A DNA stretch of 64,000 bases from Cyclina sinensis (GCA_012932295.1 JAAONU010000062.1:10001-74000), one strand, 5' to 3'; shown: positions 23,601-35,360, counted from the first letter of the stretch. Made by a program: numbers and translations. The notes: a model not told the origin generated them from the letters alone.

Positions 23601-25433
23601 CTAGCTAAATTTATTTTTTGTCATACTTATCTGGCCAATCAGAAAGCAAATATTTTAAGATTTGTTACAGATTTTTCCGTTAAAAATTGCGATTTTTTCA
23701 CTTAATCATTAAAAGCGTTGTTCTATGTTTTACTTGTCTTAATACGTTGTTTTCTCAAGTGTTTCGGTGCACTAGTTGGAGTGGTTTCCTTACCTATAGG
23801 TATGTTTCAAATAAGAAAGCCCACGGAAAAAGTGCAAAAGGGGCAAACACTAATTGAGATTGAGGCTATGAAGTAAATTCTTCAGCATCAAGAAACCTTG
23901 GTCGGTCGCTATGGTCCCGCCTTTCGGTTCCTTATTGCTGGAAATTTTACTTCAAAGCCTCTAACCTATATACAGATTTTCATTGGTCAAATATAGACGC
24001 TTCCTAGAGTTTCAAAACCATGAAAATGTTTCATCAGATTGGTTGATCGAAAGGTCACCAGAGCGAGGCCTTCTATCACGTGAAGTCAGATCCTCATAAC
24101 GCAGCGGGTTGAGGGATAATTTTTTTGTGTCAGTTCACTGAATATCTGATTAAATGTACGACCAGTTCCTTCATATTTAACGTCTTAACCTGTTTCACTG
24201 GAAAATACAATTTATTTTGCCTTGCCTGTTTTGCGCAAAATAAATATTTTCTTACCAAGTCATGACAGGCAAATCTTTTTTTTCTTTAACGAATCGTGTA
24301 TTCCTTACAGAGAAAGGTTGTGTACACTATTTTTTTTCTTTTAAATGTCTGCGGACAAAAGCTTAGCGCTGGAAGATATATGTGAGCGTGCTGTGAAAGG
24401 TGAGCATGATCCAAATAACTATACTTTATCAATAGTTACTTCCCCTATCGTATCAAGTGGCATAACGGCCACGTGTAGTTTGTACGTTATGATAAAATGT
24501 GTTTACCAAACGTGCAATTTGTGTAAATTTGTCAGACCTTTTTAAATACCACAAAGTTGTATATTATGTGTGACTGTTTGATTTGTCTTTTTTTGTTTAT
24601 TCTAGGATTGCAGGAGAATCTTTTGTCCGTCAGGTCAATTACGGGACGCCACTAGTGAATGCAAATATCCCAGCCAGCCATGGTATCATCAGACCTACTC
24701 TGTCACTATCAACATAACAGCGGAACTATACATCGATGTTTATGAATTGTTCAAAATTGAGCCAGGCAGGATTTCAACGGCTTTACCCAAATTAGTTTCT
24801 CCATGGCCAGATGTCTGGTCCATTGATTCAATATCCTATGAAAATAATACAGATTACAAGAACATAACAAAATTCCTTGTTATACTGAAAAACAAAATTC
24901 CATCCGTGATGCCGGACGTGCTGATAGAGAATATTAAAAAACTGGCTAGTCGTAAGTGGTTTGTGCTGTATAAAAACATAAAAATTGCTTTAAGATCAAG
25001 GCTTGCGAAAGTGAGATATGACCTGATAAAAACAGAGTTTCAAATTTCAAACGGAGGCGACACTCAGAATATAACTTTTCCAGACTACATCGTCGTATAC
25101 AACAGCATTACGATTTATGAGGAAAAACATTATATAACCAAATTATACATGTGCGACCAAATCGAACTAGCTCGTGCAGAATTTTCCCTGAGTGAAGAAA
25201 ATACTTTACTTCTAAATAGAATCTCAAACCAGGTTTTGTTAGACGGCGAGTTTTCAATAGTGATGAGCCATATTTACAATGAGACCAAAGCAAGAGTGTG
25301 TTTGGATAACTCTGGATTTTATCAGGTACCTAATAACACAGGGGTTATGTTTATTAGCAGTATGTTCGTTATCCGGCATACCGTGGTTGTACTTCTGCTG
25401 CTAGTGTCTACAAATTGCGCAGTTGTAAGTTAG
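20687..25433 (+). CDS. Secreted/membrane Cys-rich ectodomain protein, receptor-like
   Basis: Three exons join with matching phases: 20687-20882 (phase 1 end), 22558-23378, 24606-25433, giving 614 residues. All junctions have GT-AG sites (ACAG/GTTTGT, TTCAG, CCAG/GTAGTT, TTCTAG). Residues 1-19 form a signal peptide. C63-C80 (CCTECSCSEDCMDKNICC) is a somatomedin-B-like cluster that spans the first intron. Exon 3 opens DCRRIFCPSGQLRD at residue 340. N-glycosylation sequons are frequent (ENRT, NNTD, NITK, NETK). The last 30 residues are hydrophobic. This layout recalls the extracellular half of molluscan Methuselah-like or adhesion-type receptors (family knowledge). No seven-helix region follows by 27 kb. 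A strong donor GTAAGT at 25425 just before the stop, or CAG/GTACCT at 25326, could splice onward. Otherwise the product is GPI- or single-pass-anchored, or truncated. Confidence 0.65.
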
Positions 25434-26467
25434 AGATGCATATCGGATCTGTCAATGGAAAAAATTGTTGTATCGCGTCTAATATGTTATTTAACGAAAC
25501 ATATGTCCAGCACACACTTAGATGGCCTCCTTAATGATAGTCACGAAAAAGCTTTGCAAAGCGACTTTTCGACCCCAAAACAGAAACGCATATTTTACTT
25601 TCGTTTTCATGACGTTTCCCTTCGGTAGTTTTCGTACAAAATAATTTATTAATACCTCGTGACTGACGAAAGTGTTCACAGGTTTACACCTTATCTTCGT
25701 CAAATTTAGTTTTTCTATTTTCTTTATTTTGTTAATAGTAACACATCCGATTTGAAAGTAACTGCAAGCAACCCGTTTTTAATGACAGAATTAAATACAT
25801 TTAATGAAATAACGTATCTTAACTCTAAATTAGATAAACAAATATACAATACGCATCTTAAAGGTTTGGAAAGTTTTGTTCTCAGTCAGGTATGCCAGAC
25901 ACCAATAAGGGGATTTACTTTAAACTTCGTAAGATGATAGAGGACATTAAGAGTAGAAGTTGAGCACAAGAATTGTTTTATATCTTGCCTAGTTTTCTCG
26001 TTATCTCCCGTTAGTACATTTTACTTGTCCGGGGCATGTCATTAAAAGTATTTAAGGCATTAGTTGATATTGCGCACATTGATAGAGGGGATAAGAAGAA
26101 AGTGAAGTCTTTAAGAACGATAACTCAAGCGGTCTCCAATTCTTATTTATTTATCTATATAATGTTTGTTAATGTTAAAATGTTTGTCCTAAGCATGTTT
26201 CTAAAACTGCAAAATGGATTGGAACCGCAAGGACTAGGGCTGTAGTGTCTTCTGTAGGTCCTCTACCAAGATATTTCAAAACACACAAATGGAGAAAAAT
26301 CTATCCAAACCCAAGGAGTCTTAAACTCACCATCTATAATGGTTTATTTATCGTCTATACTGATAACCCTTAAAACCGATGCCCTCTGCAAATGTTAATT
26401 ATTTCAGACTTTGATGAATAGTGAAGGTACAGACGAAAAAAAACCTGGTAGTTTTCTTTGCACGGCG
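25434..26467. other. Downstream of receptor-like gene, no feature supported
   Basis: Checked for seven-helix exons of the upstream gene and found none. An acceptor-like TTAATAG at 25732-25738 followed by about 45 open codons and a CAG/GTATGC donor near 25890 is exon-like, but its phase does not fit the upstream exon. Confidence 0.35.
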
Positions 26468-26584
26468 TATAGCAATGATACATGGAACCTCTGTTTAATG
26501 TGTCATTCGAAATAAAACTATTCATAAAGTTGAAGAATTCGGGGATCGAACTTGCGACACAGGCTTACCAGTTTAACAGCTTGT
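26468..26584 (-). mobile_element. Partial SINE copy, same family
   Basis: GATACATGGAACCTCTGTTTAATG through GGGGATCGAACTTGCGACAC matches the tRNA-proximal half of the SINE that follows directly. The two are arranged head to tail. Confidence 0.6.
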
Positions 26585-26852
26585 TGTCGGTACCGGTTGC
26601 CCATATAACCGACACCCCTGAAGATATTATTATTTTATGTTGTGGGGGTATGCAAGATACAGAAAGCATCACATTCCAGAGACATCCCTGGTTCTTTTGC
26701 ATGCTCAGTGTACAGTACTGATACATGGGAGCTCGGTTTAACGTCTCATCCAAAAGAAAATAAGTAATGTTTGTGGAGGAGCAGGGGATCGAACTCGGGA
26801 CACCTGGGTCACCAGTCCAGTTAGCTAACACTTGACCACTGATCCGCTCCTG
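26585..26852 (-). mobile_element. tRNA-derived SINE, copy B
   Basis: Best-preserved copy. On the minus strand it starts AGGAGCGGATCAGTGGTCAA and has a B box GAGTTCGATCCC near 26790. The body holds TGGATGAGACGTTAAACCGA, CAAAAGAACCAGGGATGTCT and TGTATCTTGCATACCCCCAC. It matches 7167-7436 along its whole length. Confidence 0.8.
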
Positions 26853-26884
26853 TACTTAATATGTGCGACGTTTGTGATCTTCTG

Positions 26885-27065
26885 TATGGGGCAATCAGTG
26901 ATCGAGTGATAACGCACAAGACTTGTAATCTGGGGCTGGGTCACGAGTCCAATCTCTTACTTCTGCACTAACATCTTTGTCGTCAAGATGAGACGTTATT
27001 TAGGTATCTCGGTATCCCTTGTGTCGGTGCTCTACACCGAGTATCTAAATCTGAGGTAAATTAAG
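26885..27065 (+). mobile_element. Second tRNA-derived SINE type
   Basis: AGTGATCGAGTGATAACGCA (A-box region), then GGGTCACGAGTCCAATC (B-box region) about 40 bases on, then a body with AAGATGAGACGTTATTTAGG and GGTATCCCTTGTGTCGGTGC. It is a different sequence from the SINE next to it. Confidence 0.5.
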
Positions 27066-27377
27066 GGATGTCTTAGAGATTTTAAATGTCTATTCTTTTT
27101 TCACGAAAAAATGTTTATTGTACCTACGTGTACATAAAGTTTTTTATTTGGAGAATAAAATAAATGGATAAGTTAAAGTCTTTTAATCGTTGTTGGATAA
27201 ACATAGAATTTCCTATTTCTGTCAATAATTGACATTTTATTCACATGCTGAGGTGATGTAAATGTACAGTATATTTTTTGAAAATACCTCATTCAAAGTC
27301 CCAGGATCACAAATACACAAGGAAGTCTTTATTTACAAAGAAATGATATTGCTTTGTATTAAAATCACTCTTAACTT
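27066..27377. other. Spacer before foldback element
   Basis: AT-rich, no features. The last nine bases (27369-27377, TCTTAACTT) are a candidate target-site duplication of the element that follows. Confidence 0.4.
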
Positions 27378-29859
27378 AAGTATGTGAAGTTTGGCTTGTA
27401 AATTGTACATCGTAGTTCAGCTTGTAATTCGCCAATTACAAGCTAGTAGTTGGGTATTCAGATTGTAGTTCAACCCAGATACATCAGCATACGTTATATT
27501 TGAATTACAAGCTAGTAGTTGGGTATTCAGCTTGTAGTTCAACCCAGATACATCAGCATACGTTATATTTGAATTAAAAGCTAGAAGTTGGGTATTCAGC
27601 TTGTAGTTCAACCAAGATACACCAGCATTCACAATATTTGAATTACAAGCTAGTAGTTGGGTATTCAGCTTGTAGTTCGGACCAAATACACCAGCACACA
27701 TAATATTTAAATTACAAGCTAGTAGTTGGGTATTCAGCTTGTAGTTCGGACCAGATACACCAGCATATACGATATTTGAATTACAACCTAGTAGTTGGGT
27801 ATTCAGCTTGTAGTTCGGACCAAATACACCAGCATACATAATATTTGAATTACAAGCTTGTAGTTGGGTATTCAGCTTGTAGTTCGGACCAAATACACCA
27901 GCATACATAATATTTGATTAACAAGCTAGTAGTTGGATATTCAGCTTGTAGTTCGGACCAGATACACCAGCATACGTTACATTTGAATTACAAGCTAGTA
28001 GATGGGTATTCAGCTTGTAGTTCGGACAAAATACTTCAGCATACATTATATTTGAATTACAAGCTAGTAGTTGGGTATTCAGCTTTTAGTTCGGACCAGA
28101 TACACCAGCATACGTTATATTTGAATTACAAGCTTGTAGTTCGGTATTCAGCTTGTAGCTCCGACCAAATACTTCAGCATACATTATGTTTGAATTGCAA
28201 GCTTGTAGAGGGGAATTCAGTTTGTAGTTCGAACCAAATACACCAGCATATGTTATATTTGAATTACAAGCTAGAAATTGGGTAATCAGCTTGTAGTTCG
28301 ACCCAAATACACCAGCATTCACAATATTTGAATTACAAGCTAGTAGTTGGGTATTCAGCTTGTAGTTCGGACCAAATACACCAGCATACAAAATATTTGA
28401 ATTACCAGCTAGTAGTTGTGTATTCAGCATGTAGTTCGGACAAGATAGACCAGCATATACAATATTTGAATTACAAGCTAGTAGTTAGGTATTCAGCTTG
28501 TACTTCGGACCAAATACACCAGCATATACAATATTTGAATTACAAGCTAGCAGTTGGGTATTCCGCTTGTAGTTCGGACCAAATACACCAGCATACACAA
28601 TATTTGAATTACAAGTAAGTAGTTGGGTATTAGCTTGTAGTTCGGACCAAATACATCAGCATACGTTATATTTGAATTACATGCTAGTAGTTGGGTATTT
28701 AGCTTGTAGTTCTTGCTAAAGTGTTTGGTCCGAACTACAAGATGAATACCCAACTACTAGCTTGCAATTCAAATATTGTGTATGCTGGTGTATCTGGTCC
28801 GAAGTACAAGCGGAATACCCAACTACTAGCTTGTAATTCAAATATTGTATATGCTGGTGTATCTGGTCCGAACAACAAGCTGAATACCAAACTACAAGCT
28901 TGTAATTCAAATATTGTGTATGCTGGTGTATTTGGTCCGAACTCCAAGCTGAATACCCAACTTCTAGCTTGAAATTCAAATATAACATATGCTGGTGTAT
29001 TTGGTCCGAACTACAAGCTGAATACCCAACTGCTACCTTGTAATTCAAATATAACATATGCTGGTGTATTTGGTTCGAACTACAAACTGAATTCCCCTCT
29101 ACTAGCTTGCAATTCAAACATAATGTATGCTGAAGTATTTGGTCGGAGCTACAAGCTGAATACCGAACTACTAGCTTGTAATTCAAATATAACGTATGCT
29201 GGTGTATCTGGTCCGAACTACAAGCTGAATACCCAACTACTAGCTTGTAATTCAAATATTATGTATGCTGGTGTATTTGGTCCGAATTACAAGCTGAATA
29301 CCCAACCACTAGCTTGTAATTCAAATATTATGTATGCTGGTGTATTTGGTCCGAACTACAAGCTGAATACCCAACAACTACCTTGTAATTCAAATATTAT
29401 ATATGCTTGTGTATTTGGTCCGAACTACAAGCTGAATACCCAACTACTAGCTTGTAATTCAAATATTGTATATGCTGGTGTATCTGGGCTGAACTACAAG
29501 CTGAATACCCAACTACTAGCTTGTAAATCAAATATTATGTATGCTGGTGTATTTAGTCCGAACTACAAGCTGAATACCCAACTACTAGCTTGTAATTCAA
29601 ATATTGTATATGATGGTGTATCTGGGCTGAACTACATGCTGAATACCCAACTACTAGCTTGTAATTCAAATATTGTGTATGCTGGTGTATCTGGTCCGAA
29701 CTACAAGCTAAATACCCAACTACTAGCTTGTAATTCAAATATAACGTATGCTGATGTATCTGGGTTGAACTACAAGCTGAATACCCAACTACTAGCTTGT
29801 AATTGGCGAATTACAAGCTGAACTACGATGTATAATATACAAGCCAACTTCACATACTT
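27378..29859. mobile_element. Foldback-like element: 2.5-kb inverted repeat of 69-bp units
   Basis: The left arm (27378-28712) and right arm (28732-29859) are inverted copies around a spacer of about 19 bases. Unique outer ends (AAGTATGTGAAGTT ... ACATCGTAGTTCAGC on the left, its complement on the right) flank tandem arrays of a 69-bp unit, about 18 copies on the left and 15-16 on the right. Each unit holds its own short hairpin, TACAAGCT and AGCTTGTA separated by about 15 bases. 69 is divisible by 3, so frames stay open across the arrays and give 23-residue repeats (for example NYKLNTQLLACNSNIVYAGV); I regard these as by-products. Tandem-repeat inverted arms with little between them are the hallmark of foldback transposons. 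Nine-base flanks TCTTAACTT and TTCTAACTT match at 7 of 9 positions. Confidence 0.75.
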
Positions 29860-29969
29860 TTCTAACTTTGCTTACAACGCACACGAAAGTAGAAACATAG
29901 AAATTAATTGAATACGCCAGAAAGACATATGTCAGTATTGTTTTAGAGTGATACAGCTCCCTTGCTGTT

Positions 29970-30130
29970 AATTCGTTGAGAAGGCAACGTGGTCCATGCG
30001 GTAGAGCGCAGGGCTCCAGATCCGGAGGTTGCGGGTTGCTCACGACCTTTACATTCATTCACGTTGCGCGAATACTGGTATGGAACCCAGGAAGCAGACA
30101 TCGAGCGTGAGGAATCTTAGTTGTAAGAAC
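29970..30130 (+). mobile_element. tRNA-derived SINE (third type)
   Basis: CGTGGTCCATGCGGTAGAGC followed by GGTTGCGGGTTGCTCACGAC resembles the A and B boxes of a tRNA gene, with B-box erosion. The body continues TCACGTTGCGCGAATACTGG. It is too degenerate for a functional tRNA. Confidence 0.55.
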
Positions 30131-30969
30131 TTGTATCCCAATCGATGTAAAACGAATGAGTAATAAACTTAATTCATGAAAGCTTCGTATATATATAAAT
30201 TATAACTTGACATAAATGCAGATAACTTATTATTTACAAATACAAGTATTTTGTAAACAACTGTTTATAACTGAAACCGTCGTCCAGCCGCATGAATATA
30301 ATAAGAAGTCAACGTTTTCCTTGTTCATTCCGAAAGCTGATTGGATCTGGTTGCAGAAGTTTTTAGCCTGTCTTACTTAGGAGACAGTAGGGGGTTTTTT
30401 TTGTTTCATTTTCTTACTGCAATTTTTCCGGAGCTCAGGTAATCTTTTAATTACTCTTTTTTGTGTCTTTTATATACTTTTTGGTGATTTTTTAAAAAAA
30501 AAAAAAAAAGAAAACTTTGTAGTCTTACAATATATAGATACAAGTTAAATGTTCGAAATAAAGTTTACTAGGACACTTTGTTTCTGCCTCTGATCTGTTC
30601 CTTGCAATCTTTTTATATAACTCTACTGAAAACAAAGTTTAATGTAAAAAAGAAGAAACAAAAAAAAAACAACAGAAGATTAGCATGATGAAGATGGATT
30701 ATTTGAAAAAAAGAATGGTAAAGACTATGCGTTCCAAAACAAAATCAATGTCTTAATGTTAAATAGGTGTTGCCATATTATGGTGTAACTTGGTGAGTAT
30801 GAACAGCTGTACCTTATCAACAGCAAGAACTTTTTCGAGAAGATGAGTTACGGAACGTTTCGGCCTACAAATGTTGGCATTCATTCCAACGACAACAATA
30901 TTATATTGATACAGTTGATGGATTTTTGGTATGTTTAGAAAACATCTATTGTAATCAAGGAAGGAATCA
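30131..30969. other. Intergenic, no feature seen
   Basis: Contains A- and T-rich tracts (for example 30492-30510). No gene is supported. Confidence 0.4.
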
Positions 30970-31077
30970 CTCCTGGCATGCGTCTGGACACTATACAGTG
31001 GTCGCAAATGCTTATGACAATGACTCCTGGCATGCGTCTGGACACTATACAGTGGTCGCAAATGCTTATGGCAATTA
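30970..31077. repeat. 54-bp tandem duplication
   Basis: 30970-31023 and 31024-31077 are near-identical copies of one 54-bp unit starting CTCCTGGCATGCGTCTGGAC. The length keeps both strands in frame. A 100-residue plus-strand frame runs through, but there is no splice or family support for a gene. Confidence 0.85.
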
Positions 31078-31288
31078 CTCCTGCACTCCTTATTTAAGTT
31101 GCGTTCGTAATTTTATTATCAGAGACGAAATTCGACACACGTTGTTGTTTATTTCTACTGTTTTTCTGATTAGTATAAAATTGTCAATTGATTACTTTAA
31201 ATGTGAGATGTTGCTGTTGTCAGTCTGATGTGTTGTTTTGGTCAGGTTAAGGTTTTGAGGCTGCACATAATCACACATGTACAATAAG

Positions 31289-31771
31289 CATATCGCCAGT
31301 CTAACCGCTGGTAAGATTAACATACCGCCAGCCTCACCGCTGGTAAGGTTAACATATATTCAGTCTTACTTCTGATAAGGTTAACATATCGCCAGCCTCA
31401 TCGCTGGAAAGGTTAACATATAACTATTCTTACCGCTGGTAAGGTAAACGTATCGCTATTCTTACCGCTGGTAAGATAAACGTATCGCTATTCTTACCGC
31501 TGGTAAAGTAAACGTATCGCTATTCTTACCGCTGGTAAAGTTAACATATCGTCATCCTTACAGGTGGTAAGGTGAACATGTCGCCAGTCTTACCGATGGT
31601 AAGGTTAACATATCGCCATCCTTACTGCTGGTAGGTTAAGTTATCGCCAGTTTACCGCTGGGTAAGTTTACATATCGCCAATGTTACCGCTGATAAAGTT
31701 AACATATCGCTATTCTTACCAATGGTAAGGTAAACATATCTTCATCCTTACCGCTGGTAAGGTTAACATTG
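31289..31771. repeat. Minisatellite, 32-bp unit, about 15 copies
   Basis: The unit is CTTACCGCTGGTAAGGTTAA then CATATCGCCAGT, with variants. Each unit carries TTACC-GCT-GGTAA, a short perfect hairpin, and usually the palindrome GTTAAC. Confidence 0.9.
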
Positions 31772-32984
31772 AGTCAGACAAGGCAAGATAATTAAAGCAT
31801 AATAAACTGTATTTAAATAATAAGTGTATTTTTATAAATGAAACATGAAAAAATATAACAAGCTGAAGCTCTCAGCATCTAAAGAAATGAAAATAAGATT
31901 TCGGAATATTTAACAAACACATTTCCAGAATTGAAATAAAAACGTCTATGTTTATTCTGCAGCTGAAGTGAGTCATCTTTTACTGCTAACTTTAATATAA
32001 AAGTATAATAAGAGAAGTGAATAAAAGCAGGCAACATGGCGTCTTGAAAGAATATTTCCTTTCATATAATTTCCTTTGAAATTTTTAACTCCTTAGACCT
32101 CTTCTTATTTACTATCAATATCCAATAAAACTCTCTGCCACTCATATTTAAGGTACTTGGTATGTATACTAATTTTAGTTCCAAAAATTTGTTTTTCAAG
32201 AATTCAATTTTTTGCATTAGTTTCTGCATTGTCAAACAGTTCTTGGAATTCACTGGTCAACCAACGTCTCTCAGACAAAGGCAGAGGGCAGGATGGAAAT
32301 GTATAAGTAAAGCAAACGAAGCTGAACAAAATTCACTTAATTCATGTGTCCCCTTTTTATTTTTTTAAGTAAAACATACAATTATTCAGCCATTTATAAG
32401 GAACGAAACACTATTTTTTGACTTCAGGATTAGGTCATGATACAATATCATTTCTGTCATTCCTTGACAAAATGCCACTGTCAAACTCCTGCCAGTTTTA
32501 CTAAAAAGTAAAAACTACACCTATGCTTACCCATGTTGAACCATAAGTTTTACAAATACGACTTTGTAACACGTGTAAAATCTATGAATTTCACACAGAT
32601 GTGTGACAGATACGTAAAAAATTGGTCAGACATTGTGAAAATTTCGTTTTCACTTTTCCCGAACCCCATTCCTCAGAGCAGAAACATATACGTCACATGT
32701 CAAAAAACATAGAAAAAATATATGTAAAGAAGGTGTTCATACGAAAACGTCAAATATTCTAAATAACAGATTTTGCAACTCAGATAGATCAGAGAGTATA
32801 TTGTTTTTGCTCTGCATGAAAGAGCACTAATATTTCGCAGGATGACATAACTTGCAAGGAAGATGACCAATGTAGAATTATGGGTCATTGAATCAAATGT
32901 AAATGTCAGAGGGCAATTATAACAGGTATTTAGCAATTTGTTTCTTGATAATATTTTGACACTGACACTACTTATTTTACAAGA
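31772..32984. other. Intergenic, no feature seen
   Basis: AT-rich sequence. Open frames of 60-80 codons occur on both strands without splice or family support. Confidence 0.4.
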
Positions 32985-33274
32985 GGACTACAAGATGTTT
33001 ACAGATGATTACAAGATGTTTACAAGATGATTACAAGATGATTAGAAGATGTTTACAAGATGTTTACAAGATGTTTACAAGATGATTACAAGATGTTTAC
33101 AAGATGTTTACAAGATGTTTACAAGATGTATACAACATGATTACAAGATGATTACAAGATGTTTACAAAATGATTACAAGATGTTTACAAGATGTTTACA
33201 AGATGATTACAAGATGTTTACAAGATGATTACAAGATGATTACAAGATGTTTACAAGATGATTACAAGATGTTT
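32985..33274. repeat. Minisatellite, 11-bp unit, about 26 copies
   Basis: Uninterrupted array of two variants, TTTACAAGATG and ATTACAAGATG, in irregular order. Very few other substitutions are present. Confidence 0.95.
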
Positions 33275-33580
33275 ATTCTCAATGCAATTTAGAAGTTCAG
33301 TTAAGTGTTAGGGATTACTTTGTCCTAGCTCAAGATGAAAAGGGGTCATATACATGAAATCCTTTAAAATACGATATTAAAATATCTGTTTGACACAAAA
33401 ATGGTTGATGCCAATGAAAAGATCAATTTTGCTTAGATGACCATAGGATGGCTGAAGTTAATAAAATGATAAAAATGCTCTTTTCCTGAAATTTAATAAA
33501 CATCTTGAGGTGGACAGAAAGATGTAATAACTTGAATCTTAAGATGAGGACAGATGCCCTTAAAAACTTTTATCTGGCAT

Positions 33581-33980
33581 TAAAGCGACTGACTCACAGA
33601 ATTTAGCTCAAAATTATTTTCTTAAAAAATCAAGAGGAGTTAATATACTGTAGAAAAACACAATATTATGCTTCTGTACACCATGAAAACGAAAGAAAAA
33701 AGTTTTGACTTAACAAAATTCGAACCCATGACCTTCCGGTCAGTAAAATAAAGAGCGACGATCTGTATCACTGAGCAACAGAGTTCAAAATTAATGTTAA
33801 AACTAAAGTATCTACCCCGTGACTAACAGGGTAAATTTTTTACTGATTTTTTGTACTGTTTCTGTAACACAGAATGAGTCAGTAACTAAGTTTGGATAAG
33901 TTCTTCACAATTACAGCTAGGATTTCCATATAAACATTTTCTTTTTTCATCGTCGACCTATCTCTGAGAAAGTTGCTTTA
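33581..33980. mobile_element. MITE-like TIR element with tRNA-like core, copy 1
   Basis: It starts TAAAGCGACTGACTCACAGA and ends in a decayed inverse of it (CTGAGAAAGTTGCTTTA). The whole 400 bp aligns with 42193-42612, where the end repeat is intact. Inside, 33712-33790 read on the minus strand resembles a tRNA (GTTGCTCAGTGATAC ... GGTCATGGGTTCGAATTT). Confidence 0.7.
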
Positions 33981-34041
33981 ATAAATCAAATATGTCAACC
34001 CTTTTAGGTTTTCTTTAATTTCCAATGTTCTCTTTAATTAA

Positions 34042-34068
34042 TTCTCTCTCTCTCTCTCTCTCTCTCTC
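34042..34068. repeat. (CT)n microsatellite
   Basis: About 13 uninterrupted CT dinucleotides. Confidence 0.95.
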
Positions 34069-34919
34069 ATGCAAACACTGAAATACCCGATATGTAACTG
34101 GGTATCCGGAAAGGTACTTTAATAATGATTCCTTGGTTATACTAGTCTTAGTAACTTATTTCCTTTTAGGACATACAAATGTGTAAAAAAGGGGGTTGCA
34201 ATTTACCACACGTTCCTCGAATGTTCCCTCGCAATGATTTTGAAAAATCTACAAAATATTCCTCTCATCTGAGAGTAAATGTCTTGCATGTACCACACGA
34301 GTCCGTCATTACAAAACTGTAACCGTTCAGGGCCGTTTCCACAACGGATATGGTACGACAATCGGTATGTTTTACAGGGCAATATTCATTGAAGGGTAGC
34401 GATTGTGCGGAAATCCCAGTTACCCTGCGACTTCATGCAATGGCTTTGGCGACAGGCAGATATTGACTGGAATGCATTGAAGCCAGAGGTTCTCTATTAT
34501 TCTATAGCGCGTTAAAGAAATTAAGGGATTTGTTTTGGTCAATTTTAGAAACCACTGAGTAACTGGTAGATATCTGCACCTAGGCGCATTTTAATAAATG
34601 CAGCACGAATTTTTCGTGAGCGTTTTGGTGCGCGTTTCATTCCATGTGCTTTTTATATAAGAATATACAAGCTGCACTCGAGATTTCACCCTTTGTTTTG
34701 ATAAGACTTCAGGCTCCTGTGGTTATAATGACGTTCAAATCCGTCTACACTTCAGCTAAGATCGTGACTGAGTACATGTATCTTCAAATTTTACGACATG
34801 ATTCTATTGGTTTATTTCTTTAAAGGCCAAGTTACTAAGTTTTACAAAAAAATAACAATCGCAATACTTACGCCTCTTACAAATGTGTTTAAAATTAGGC
34901 TGTATTAATGTCCGTTCGT
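34069..34919. other. Intergenic, no feature seen
   Basis: No supported gene. Slightly higher GC at 34310-34470 than in the surroundings, without coding signal. Confidence 0.4.
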
Positions 34920-35360
34920 CACTTATATTTCTTTTTACTTGCATGTTTTGCATTTTTAAGGATATAACATTTAGTTTACCTATTAAAGTGTAAAAACTCA
35001 AAACTTAGACAAAACAGTTTGATTCGTTCATGTCTTTTTCAAATTCAATTGTAACTTCAAATTCCTACTTGCAGTGACAATAACAATTACTAAATGGAAA
35101 TTAAACTGATTAGAGAAGTATTCCAAGAATAATGTTTTTTTTCAAGTTTAAAATAATTTTAGGGTACTCCTTCTTTCTATTGTTGTACAGATAAGACCTT
35201 TATATTTTTAAGAAGCGTCAAGTGCCAAGCAGGACAAATATCAAGTCAAGTAAATATCTACCAGACGGAAGTAAGAAGTGTATACGATGAAATTTTAAGA
35301 CTACTACCATTGTTTCATATTGTTTCAATTTCGTACCGGAAATTAAGGAAGATTTGTTGG
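34920..35360. repeat. Paralogous segment, uninterrupted copy
   Basis: Blocks such as CTTGCATGTTTTGCATTTTT, GTGACAATAACAATTA, GAAGCGTCAAGTGCCAAGCA and GACTACTACCATTGTTTCAT match 45720-45789 plus 46660-47020 in the same order. The other copy is split by an insertion and this one is not. Confidence 0.75.

Noticed and set aside
24345..24545. Extra exon between exons 2 and 3 of the receptor-like gene
   Set aside because: Exons 2 and 3 already join in phase 0, and this frame lacks a convincing acceptor.
27417..29821. Frames of 114-232 codons with 23-residue repeats as a repeat protein
   Set aside because: They occur on both strands and in several frames because the unit is 69 bp. There is no splice or start context and the palindrome explains them.
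29970..30050. Functional tRNA gene
   Set aside because: The B box is degraded and a cloverleaf does not close; it is better explained as a SINE head.
30759..31228. 100-codon frames on both strands around the 54-bp duplication
   Set aside because: Open on both strands because of the in-frame duplication; no other gene evidence.
32985..33274. CRISPR-like array
   Set aside because: Units are contiguous 11-mers without spacers, in a eukaryotic genome.
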